Of a stretch of 64,000 nt of DNA, positions 50,812 through 61,303 are shown piece after piece. Numbering within the stretch: the stretch's first letter is position 1; each line of letters begins with the position of its first letter. The stretch spans positions 1 through 64,000 of the forward strand of contig JAQFVV010013338.1 in NCBI GenBank assembly GCA_028023455.1, read 5' to 3'. The DNA is from Epiperipatus broadwayi. Taxonomy: Eukaryota > Onychophora > Udeonychophora > Euonychophora > Peripatidae. Under the pieces are notes generated by a model, which saw only the letters and a program-made list of their open reading frames with translations, was not told where the DNA came from and made no database searches. The position numbers were made by a program, and so were the translations under genes.

Positions 50812-51379
50812 TTTTCCTTTTATAATAATTTTTCCTCAAAATTTTCTCACAATATATACTATTATTAATTTTTCATAAAATGTTCTCTTACCAGTTTCTC
50901 TATCTCCTTTAACCACTACCCACAACAAATACAGCAATACCTTCTACATTTTCCTTTATGTTTATCTAACTACTTATAATAACAATAACAAATTAAAATG
51001 GTATGTGTCATGTTATTATTTCCCACATGCATGATTCACAAACACTTTGCACAGATCACAACACTCTTAACACATTTTTCAATAATATTTCCACAAATTT
51101 AAATGGTCACATTAACTATTAATAATTGCTAGCCACATATGTATATTTTAAATTTTATTTGTCAAACGAACCACCACAATAGAATACGTTTTTCTAAATA
51201 ATCAGATTATCTACCACGCAAAATTATAATTATTTCAACAATAAATATTATTTCTATAATTAAATCTGAAACGATCTATTTTTATAAAATATGTCTGTTG
51301 ACAATTTCTGAATTTACATATTTAAATTCAAATATTAAACTATATAATTCAACTACACATCGTGCAATACGTTGGAAAA

Positions 51380-51510
51380 ATAAATTTATATTCTTTCGAT
51401 TATTGTCTACACTACACATCGAACTATGCGTTGACATCGCCAATATTCATAGCTTTTCGATTGTAGTCCCTACTACACATCGGGCCACGCGTTGCTAGCG
51501 CCAAATTCTC
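51380..51510 (-). other. Primer-binding site and triplicated leader, copy 2
   Basis: The primer-binding site lies at about 51486-51503 on the minus strand, 7 nt inside LTR 3. It has the same three-unit leader arrangement as copy 1. The gap reads GAGAATT here and TAGAATT in copy 1. Confidence 0.65.
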
Positions 51511-54500
51511 TGTAACCTCCCTTCTCTTCTTGCTCCATAATAATAACAACAACATGCCAAAAGTATGTTAAATATTCCGGATTTTCGTTACTTATTTATT
51601 TCCGGTCAATAACAATTAACATTAATAATAATTCCGGGTTCTTTAGCTCAGTCTATCAAACATATTATTATGATTTAAATAAAACAATTACTAGCTCAGA
51701 ATTTTATAAAATCTAGTCGTGTCTATGAAATAAATCAACACAAATATCTTTTATTATTTCCATGAGACCTGGAGCAATGACAAAGGAACAAGACGAAGTA
51801 TCATATCTTAATATTTTTAAAACAAAATCTAGCTCACATAAAATAAATTAATTAAATAAAATAGAATTAAATTGATCTAATCATATCAAATCAAATAGAT
51901 AAATCAATAAGTAAATAAATAATTAAATCTCAGGTTTATAAATTGTAATTAAAACTGATTTTATATTGCCATAGTAAACTATGATAAGGGAATTTTATGT
52001 CATAATTCACTACGTAAAGAATAACTAATTAATAATAACAATGACAATAATAGAGTAATACAATCCTCTTTTCTTTCTAGATGTATTAAATATTTTCGTG
52101 GTAATATTTATCAATCCGATAATCAAAAGTTATGTGGTAACGTTTGCATATATTTTACTTAAATATTGTGGCAATCAATTTATGACCATATCTGTTCTAA
52201 CTATACTTCTTTCATTTCATTACGTAAATAAAATAAAATAAATTATTAAAATTTCTAATGTTTATTTATTTTGTGCAAAATCTTAAATATGTTTAATTAT
52301 AAACGTGCGTTGTGATTTCATGCATTTTCATGTGTAGGAAAAACAACAACCAAGACACAAAGCTTACTAATAAAATTTTATAACATTTTATTAACATTAT
52401 AACAAGTAACAATTTGTACATTATTTACAGCGGATATCCCTATCTACTTATTACAAACTCTTTTATTTCTACCCGTTGATGTCTTAACATTATTATTATC
52501 TAATTTTTATTTTACCCTTTTACCATTAATAATTACAAAAAAAAATATATTTCACAATATTATTATCTTCAGATACATGTTTTGAGCTTAGTTTAATACA
52601 CAAAATTCTATCTATTAAAATTTTCTATTGACATTTATATCCTTATAATTTCAGGTTTATATTTCTATAAAATCTTTACTTTTATGTAAAATTATACAAA
52701 AATTACAAAATTCTAATTATATTCTTGTTAGTATGGAATCCTACAGAATTTAATCCTTATGACAATTTGATGTTCAGTTTTATCATCGATCATAATATAA
52801 TTACTGATCAAATTATTGATCCTATCCCTAGCTTTATATAGCAATTAACGTCATCCACACACCATGTACAAATACACATTTTTTTATTATACATTTTAAA
52901 TCATTTCGCCACACAAAACATGCAATCTCTTCTATTAAAATATCACGTACAATATTTTAAAATCTTATTATTGCTTTAAAACTTAATTCTAAAGTTTTTT
53001 TTTTTTTTTTTTTTAAAATTATATCATATGATTCTCCATCTTTTATAATACTTATACTTTCACTTTGGACTTATACAATTCTACTTTACTCTAGTAAACA
53101 ACTATTCTTACATAACTAATATCTAGCTTCCTTTCTATCTTATGTATCATTTCTATAAAATTATCTCCCTGACGATGTATTTCCATGAAATCAAGATAGC
53201 GAAGATATAGATGCATTGGATCAAAATAAACAAGATATTATCCTTTATAAAACTTCGACAATCATGGCACAGTGAATTTAAGGACGCCATAGAGGAGTGA
53301 CTTTTATCTGTCTATCTGCCTCTAATATTGGAAGGATGCTAAAGCTATTTCTTCAGCTTCATCACATCAGAAAGTTTCAAAGATATGTAAAGACACTGTC
53401 CAGAATATATGTGCTCAGTTATAGGGCAAAGTTATCTATACTGAGGTCACACAAATTATTATGATCCCCATATTTCATTCCTTATATTTCAATAAAACAT
53501 CCTCTTGGTTTCCTTTGATATCAGTACTCCCAAGTCACTATCTGACTGATTTCTTCAGATTCATCTCTACATTACATCGACAAATTCTTTGTCTATCTTG
53601 CTAATAATAATAAAATTCATTTTTAATATAACTATACAGCTATTCTTAAGAAAATTCTTTACTATACTTCTCGTACATTTCTATCTCTGTTGTTCTAAAC
53701 TATTTGGATATTTTCAATATAAAATTCAAAAGAATCACATAATTAATATGTTACTTATTATTAATTATTTTAGATTATTTATTGCATGCACATTTTTAAA
53801 AGTTTTACTACTCTCTCAAATATATGTTTGATGTTGGATAAATGTGTACTTATAACTTTTAACATCGTTCATACCTCATTCATTAATAGATGACCTATAA
53901 AAAAAATTACATTACATATTACCAATAATATTAAAATTACCAACGATCTCTATCCTCTGGATCGTATTTGTAAACTTCTCCATTCCAGGACTTCTAGTAG
54001 GTGTTTAACATTTTCCATACACACATTTTATTTATTATTAATATTTCTCTCATTCCATTAGCTCATATTTTAATTATAACTATTATAAAATTTATGTTTA
54101 TATGTTTCCCTAAGCTAATTCAAATTTTATACTTTAAATACAATAAAAAAAAAATATTAAAATTATATTTACGATACATCTTTGTTGGATTCGCTTGGAA
54201 AATCGTTCCTTGCAAAGCTAAATAAAAAAATATACTTTATTTTCTTTAGTCACTTAATGTTCTATTTAAAATTTTAATTATGTTTATTAATTCTTCTTAG
54301 ACGATGATCCTTAGTTTTCTTCATATTTTTCCCACTTATTCTTGATATCTCCTTTATATAGTCTGCTAATTTTTTCTTCTTTTCCCCCCGCGCGCTTGGT
54401 TTTCCCTCGATGCATCTTGTACTTTATTTTAGAAAATTCAATAAATTTTTCTTTATTTCCATGGATCCATTTCCTCCTTTAGTGATTAATTTTATATCTG

Positions 54501-56020
54501 TTTAAACAATATTTCTTCCATTTAAATATATTTTCCTTTTTCTCTATGATGAGATAAAATCTAGGTTCCTCTTAGTAAATTTATATAGCACTTCATACAG
54601 GACTATGGCTTTTCTCCTACTTTTTACTTTTGGAAAATTATATTTTTAAATAATGTTTTCCTTTAATATATCATATTTTTCTTCCTCATTCACTTTATAT
54701 TTACTTGAACATATACTATGATTTTTCTCATAGAGAAATATGACTTAGTTTTAAGTACTTATAAAACAAATGTTCGTCATAAGATTCTCTCAATAGTAAA
54801 TATTTTCTTTCTTATATTTTCACACAGCGTCTTCTTTGTATTACTTTTCTTTTTTAGCGTTATAGGATTTAGTTTCTGGTTGAGCACGAATAACATAAAA
54901 CTTATACAATTTTCACTCATTTTTCTTTCAATAATTATTTCAATTATTATTTTTGGTATTTCCATCTTTACTGTAGTATGAATGGTCAAATTTGAATAAA
55001 TCCACTGGTAAGATCACGTAGAAATTAGCAAATCATCTTTCTGGATACAAGATTATATTATCTGTTAAAGACTAACTTAGAATAATTATTAATTTATAAA
55101 TTTAAACTACTTTTTCAGCTTTGATGTTACAAGCAATTCAAAAAGGTTACCGTCCTCTTCAACTTTCACATTCCGTCTCCCGCTTCTGTCTATCTTAGAT
55201 TTTTTTCTTGCCAATTTAAATCCGTTGATTGGTCAATATTTGTTTTTAGCGCGAACAATATTAGTCATTCTATTTTGGGATAATAAACTGTACTTTTAAA
55301 TAAATATTTATGACGTAATGTCTGGAATATTATTTTAACTTAATATTATTAAATTAAATTATAGTTTGATAAACTTATTTTTTGATCTTTAAAATAATTA
55401 TTAAGACAATATATAACATTTTTAACTTTTAATTTTAATGATGGATGGCAATTATATCTAGTTTTAAATTCACAAACTTTATTATTATCTACCAAGTGTG
55501 TGTGTGCGTGAAGGCATTTAATATACGATCACGTGTCTATCAACTTTATAAAATAATTTCTTTTTTATTTATGTCTCGGTTTAAATCACCAAAACTAATG
55601 TACTTTATAAAATTTTGGAAAATAAATTGAAACTTATAGAACCAAATATAACTCTCACCATCCTAAAGTTTATTAATAAAAAATATATCCTATTAATTTT
55701 GACTAACTATAAAATTATATTTCATTTATTTAATCTATTAATTCTTAGACTATTATTTTAAATTTATTACAATAATTTTAGCTATCTATAGCTGTGTTAT
55801 TTTGTATGGCCAGCTTTCACAACCATAAGCAATGATATTAAAACTTTATTTAACTGTTTACTTTTAAAAATACTTTATTACACTATGATCTGTTAGGTAT
55901 TTTAGCTTAAAATTGTATTACAAAACTATTATTACTTTTATATCACCTAAATATAACTTAAAATTTAAAATTTTTTTCACATTTGACCTTTCTACCTACC
56001 TATGACCTACAGACAAGGGC

Positions 56021-56023
<3 letters not shown>
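51511..56023 (-). repeat. LTR 3 (5'-most LTR of the array, 4.5 kb)
   Basis: It has the same ends as the other LTRs and stops exactly at GGGCACA, then enters a (TA)n tract belonging to the PLE-1 target. It has the most private substitutions of the three on a partial by-eye comparison. A 4-bp ATAT target duplication is compatible on both sides but not diagnostic, because the target is a TA repeat. Confidence 0.9.

Positions 56024-56107
<84 letters not shown>
56024..56107. repeat. (TA)n target tract of the LTR array
   Basis: This tract continues the TA run interrupted at 35870. It lies in the 5' UTR of PLE-1 copy D and appears expanded relative to copy C (about 30627-30638). Confidence 0.9.
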
Positions 56108-56111
<4 letters not shown>

Positions 56112-56324
56112 ACAAATATACTCTTTCAACCCAAACTCAAACAACAAACATAATATACATAAATGACATTCAAATATATCAATAATAAAAAAAAAAATAT
56201 ATCAATAATAAAATGTTAATAATAAATATCAATAATAAAATAGCAATAATAAAAGTAAAAAAAAAATCTTTACACTACATCAGCAAAACTATTCTTAGAT
56301 GCAAAATCTCATTAAAATGTAAAC
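56108..56324 (-). mobile_element. PLE-1 copy D 5' UTR, resumed after the LTR array
   Basis: The minus strand matches 30381-30610 of copy C (GTGTTTATTT...CATTTTAATGAG), including a degraded ATT/AATA-rich repeat. It completes the 5' end of copy D. Confidence 0.9.
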
Positions 56325-56490
56325 ATTACAAGCATAAAGCTAAACTAGTCAATATAAAATCAAAACTATCCCAAATCTAAAATTAAACCAGACCAGTATA
56401 AAAATAAAATTAAAACACAACCTAAGGTTTCACTGCTACAAGCAGACTTCTCAAGTGTAAAGAACTACAAAAAAAACTACACAATATATA

Positions 56491-57536
56491 CACCTGGGTC
56501 TCATTTTATGTGATAGATAGGTTCCTCAGAAAACATGCACAAATGAAATCATGCAAAAATAGACGTAACTTACATTGAAAAAAAGGGAATGTGGTCTGTG
56601 ATTTTTCAAAATTCGTGTAAAAGCAAAGCACCAATGTAAAATTACTTTAAAATTTGCACAAAAAAAAAAAAAAAATAAGGAAATAAAATATGACTAATAA
56701 AAAATTTCAAATTTGAAAAAAATTGATACAAGACAAACTTTTTTAACTATAATATTTAATTTTATTCAAAATAATATATTTTTATGCATAATTTACAAAC
56801 ACATTCGTTTGCAAACAACTAGCGTCAACTTCACACTCATGTAACAGTGGTTTTCTGGTGACAACGTAATTAGTAATTAATCTTTGACATGATGATTTTA
56901 TTAATTGTTTATGAAACTAACAACTAAAAATTAAATTCTTATTTTTGTCTTTAATTTTCAATTCAGTTTAAAAATCAAATTTCACATTAATTTCAAGTCA
57001 CAATAAGTAATTTTTAAATTGTTAATTACAATTAAAAATCAGATTTTAATTGTCAAATTATTATAATTATGTCCACTGCTATTACTGACCTTTTAAAAAT
57101 AAACTTGTGGTCACTAAATTATTAATAATTGATTATGTTCTTTTTTAAACAGCAAAAACAGAATATGATTTAAAATGCAAATTTAACACGTACAATGTTT
57201 AAACAAATTTACATTATAATCTTGTAAAATTTAATGTGTGTATACATAAAATGTAAAAATTATGATTTTAATTTCATTATTGCATAAAATCTTACTATTA
57301 TAAAGCACTGAAAATATTGAAATTACTAAGATGAAAGTCGAATTACAATAATGTGCTATTACTTTCAATATAACGTAAGTGTGCAAAATTTATTATTTAA
57401 AGTAATAGCGCATTATTGGAGTTCATACACCTGGGTCTCTTTTTACGTGGACTTATTTAACACACTTCTGGTGAAACACGAATCACGTAACTTCAAAATC
57501 GTGTTAAATAAATCCGCGTAAAAAGAGACCCAGGTG
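56491..57536. mobile_element. TA-target MITE (1046 bp) inserted in PLE-1
   Basis: The ends are CACCTGGGTCTCATTTTATG on the left and, inverted, CACCTGGGTCTCTTTTTACG on the right, with TA duplicated at 56489-56490 and 57537-57538. Removing the element and one TA restores the uninterrupted PLE-1 sequence seen at about 33411-33432. The interior is AT-rich with a 20-bp inverted repeat (57346-57365 and 57399-57418, 19/20) and no transposase. Confidence 0.88.
57427..57536. mobile_element. 110-bp palindromic MITE at the right end of the larger one
   Basis: It begins with the same CACCTGGGTCTC terminus (direct to the left end at 56491) and is nearly a perfect palindrome with arms of about 36 bp. It is flanked by TA at 57425-57426 and 57537-57538. 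It may be a second, nested insertion that supplied the right terminus. Confidence 0.75.
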
Positions 57537-57604
57537 TATACTATTAAAAACTACCCACAAAGCCATTCACTTCCCATCCACCCTTAATATTAAAAGAACT
57601 CTTA

Positions 57605-58468
<864 letters not shown>

Positions 58469-58555
58469 ATATTATTTTTATGCTGGTCTGGTTTAATTTT
58501 AGATTTGGGGTAGTTTTGATTTTATATTGACTAGTTTAGCTTTATGCTTATAATG

Positions 58556-58556
<1 letters not shown>
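58469..58556 (+). mobile_element. PLE-1 fragment G (plus), extreme 3' UTR
   Basis: About 88 bp of PLE-1 terminal sequence ('...tggtctggtttaattttag...') joined head-to-head to fragment F and ending at (TA)n. Confidence 0.88.

Positions 58557-58648
<92 letters not shown>
58557..58648. repeat. (TA)n plus (GT)n between PLE-1 and PLE-2
   Basis: A TA tract of about 70 bp followed by about 22 bp of GT, directly before the PLE-2 terminus. Confidence 0.95.
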
Positions 58649-58700
58649 ACATATTTTGCGGGTTCATCCATGTTAAAAAATTTAAATAGTGATATTCTGA

Positions 58701-58733
58701 CATTTCGACTTGCTCACACAAGTCATCCACTGG
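58701..58733 (-). ncRNA. Hammerhead-like hairpin at the PLE-2 3' end
   Basis: On the minus strand GTGGATGA is followed by a GACTTG/CAAGTC stem with TGTGAG loop and then GAAATG. The layout (..GATGA-stem-GAAA..) matches hammerhead stem II and its flanking cores more closely than PLE-1 does. A slightly mutated copy lies on the plus strand at about 61172-61204. Activity is unproven. Confidence 0.4.
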
Positions 58734-58799
58734 AAGGTAAAAGGTAGAAAGATGGTTGTTGAGGTGCTGCAATAACTGATTTGAATAAATGTTAAAGTT

Positions 58800-59460
58800 C
58801 CACCAATAGCAAAAATGTTAAATTTAAAAATGTTTTTTTTAAAAAAATCTTTCCAAATAGGAGGAAGTTTGCATGTATCATCTCGCTTATTGATATAATC
58901 TGGCCTTTTAAGTATCTCAATGGCTTCTCTAATTTTGCACTGGTAGAGATTATTGCATATGGATATTATCCTGGTACTAGAAAAATCAATTTTATGACCT
59001 AAATCTTTAGTATGGAGAGAAAGTGCTGATGATGATGAGTGTTGTTTAACTGCATTAGCATGCTCATCTCTCCTAACACTGATGCGATGATTACTCATAC
59101 CTATGTAATAAACTTTACAATTTTTACATGAGATTTGATAAACACCATGAGATTCAAGAGGGTTTGAATCCTCAGGCTTAGTTATTATATTGCTAATCTT
59201 TTGATGAGTAGAAAATGCTTTATCTATATTATAGCATTTTAATATACATCCAATATTGTCTGTAGTTCCTTTTACATATGGAACACAAATCCTAATAGCT
59301 GATTTATTATCTTTTTGTTTCCTATTTTGTCCATTTTGGGCTTGAAATAAAGCTTTTTTTTTTATAAATGTATAATCATAACTATTTGCTAATAAAACAC
59401 TATTAATATGATTTATTTCTTCTCACAGATGTAAATTGGATGAAAGATTAATTGCTCTAT
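58800..59460 (-). pseudogene. PLE-2 linker and GIY-YIG endonuclease
   Basis: After a TGA near 59425 the frame reads 'IRICVPYVKGT', 'HQKISNIITKPEDSNPL', then ESHGVYQISCKNCK..YYIGMSNHRISVRRDEH, giving the GVYQ and YYIG motifs with a CKNC linker. The C-terminal 'SLHTKDLGHKIDF' and 'PPIWKDFFKK' follow. The nuclease motif itself is intact in this copy. Confidence 0.9.
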
Positions 59461-60536
59461 TTAAAAGAGTTTGGCTATAGAAACTATCTGTGTTGCGTGA
59501 TGATGAGAATGGAAGTGTAAATATCTGTCCATGTGTGTATTCTTTCTGCAAATCGAAAAAGATAAACTATTTGTTTTTCTGGTGACTAGAACATCAAGAA
59601 AAGGGAGTTTTCCATCAGACTCTGTCTCCATTGTAAATTTAATATGAGGATGCATATTATTTAAATGTAAGAAAAAATCATCTAATTTATTATTTTCATG
59701 TTGCCATATGACAAAAGTGTCATCTATGTATCTGAGCCAAATAAGAGGTTTTAAAGATGATGGTTCTAAAGCACAAGTTTTTATATTTTCTATGAATAAA
59801 TTAGCTATTACTTCTGAGATAGGTGAGCCCATAGGAGTACCAAAAACTTGTCTGTAATGATGTCCATTATATACAAAATATGTATTCAAGAGACAATGTT
59901 TAATCAAATCAATAATATGGTCTGGTAAATTGCAACGTTGTGAGATTATATTTAAAGCTTCATCTATTGGAATGTTTGTAAACAAAGTAATGACATCAAA
60001 ACTGACCAGAATGTCATTAGCATTCATTTTTAAACTTTTTAAAACAGAAATAAAATGAAAAGAGTTTTTAATATAGGATTTAATAGATGAGATTGTAGGT
60101 TTAATGAAATCTGATAAATATCTAGCTAAAATGTGATTTGGAGATCTTATTGCACTTACTATTGGATGAAGGTGGTATTTGGTTTGTGAATTTTTGGAAG
60201 TCCATAAAATTTTGGACAGACACAAGATTTTTCACGAGGGATTATTTTATTTTCTATCTCTGTTTCAATAGGCGATTTATTTATAATAACTTTTGTTGTT
60301 GTTTCTAAATATGTAGTATGATCTCTTTTTGATAATCTATAAGTTTTATCATTAAGGAGATCTAAGATTTTATTATCATGATCCATAACAACTGTGGCAT
60401 TACCTTTATCAGCTGGAAGTATAAAAATTGATTTGTCCAATTTTATATTATTTAATGCTTGTCTTTCTTTCTTTGAAATATTATTTTTAGGAAGCTTTTT
60501 TTGAAATATTGAAAATTTCTGCTCTAGCCAAATCAC
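59461..60536 (-). pseudogene. PLE-2 reverse transcriptase, one frameshift
   Basis: The first frame (60159-60536) has FILPADKGNATVVMD and FYGLPKIHKPN. After a frameshift near 60165 the second (59461-60225) has VSFDVITLFTNIP (motif A), GTPMGSPIS (motif B), RYIDDTFVIW (motif C), KLPFLDVLV and THMDRYLH. These are classical Penelope/Poseidon-type RT landmarks. The N-terminus is missing at the 60540 junction. The frame breaks again near 59461 before the endonuclease. Confidence 0.93.
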
Positions 60537-60540
60537 CCGA

Positions 60541-61303
60541 AAAAGAATCTATTTTATCAAGAGCTGACTCAAAAATGGACAAAATAGGAAACAAAAAGAT
60601 GATAAATCAGCTATTAGGATTTGTGTTCCATATGTAAAAAGAACTACTATTGGGCATATATTAAAATGCTATAATATAGATACAGCATTTTATACTCATC
60701 AAAAGATTAGCAAAATAATAACCAAGTCTAAGGATTCAAATCCTCTTGAATCTCATGGTGTTTATCAAATCTCATGTAAAAATTGTAAAGCTTCTTACAT
60801 AAGTATGAGTAATCATCGCATCAGTGTTAGGAGAGATGAGCATGCTAATGCAGTTAAACAACACTCATCATCATCAGCACTCTCACTTCATACTATAGAT
60901 TCAGGTCATAAAATTGATTTTTCTAGTACCAGGATCATATCCAGATGTGATAATCTCTATCAGTGCAAAAGTAGAGAAGCCATTGAGATACTTAAAAGGC
61001 CAGATTGTATTAATAAGCGAGATGATACATGCAAACTTCCTCCTATTTGGAAAGATTTTTTTAAAAAAATATTTTTAAATTTAACATTTTTGCTATTGGT
61101 GGAACTTTAACATTTATTCAAATCAGTGATTGCAATGTCTCTAAGACCATCTTTCTACATTTTATCTTACAGTGGATGACTTGTGTGACCAAGTTGAAAT
61201 GTCAAAATATCACTATTTAAAATTTTTAACATGGATGAACCAGCAAAATATGGCTTTTATATATACAACCCATGAAAATCTTCATTTCAACATATATATA
61301 TTA
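60541..61303 (+). mobile_element. PLE-2 plus-strand partial copy, head-to-head
   Basis: It contains the linker, the GIY-YIG domain and the 3' terminus of PLE-2, inverted relative to the neighbouring copy and starting where that copy ends. Its terminus (61235-61303) defines the sequence found as a snap-back at 18822-18901. Confidence 0.9.
60553..61110 (+). pseudogene. PLE-2 GIY-YIG domain, plus copy
   Basis: It reads 'GQNRKQKDDKSAIRICVPYV' through GVYQISCKNCKASYIS to the end of the domain. A TGA lies at about 60565. The catalytic-core YYIG of the minus copy has become SYIS, so this nuclease is probably inactive. The 101-codon frame 60805-61110 is its C-terminal part. Confidence 0.88.

Larger units (their letters stand above)
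48210..51510 (-). mobile_element. Internal region 2 of the gag-only LTR element
   Basis: 3301 bp with primer-binding site, leader, an intact gag, a scrambled integrase stub and a polypurine tract (about 48213-48223). It has the same layout as internal region 1 and nearly identical sequence. Confidence 0.9.
56325..57604 (-). mobile_element. PLE-1 copy D-prime (upstream partial tandem unit), split by a MITE
   Basis: The minus-strand 3' UTR (56325-56490) and the last coding codons (57537-57604, ending ...GFVGSF-type C-terminus) are separated by the TA-target MITE. This is the mirror image of copy B, so the inverted partner is also a partial-plus-full tandem pair. Confidence 0.88.
58649..60540 (-). 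mobile_element. PLE-2 minus-strand copy, 5'-truncated
   Basis: A second Penelope-like family, unlike PLE-1 in sequence but with the same domain order. It runs from its terminus beside (TA)n/(GT)n to a head-to-head junction at about 60540. Confidence 0.92.

Noticed and set aside
35871-56023. A hidden pol gene in the LTRs or downstream of gag
   Set aside because: I looked for RT (YxDD), protease and integrase-core motifs on both strands of one LTR-body unit and found only the integrase C-terminal stub.
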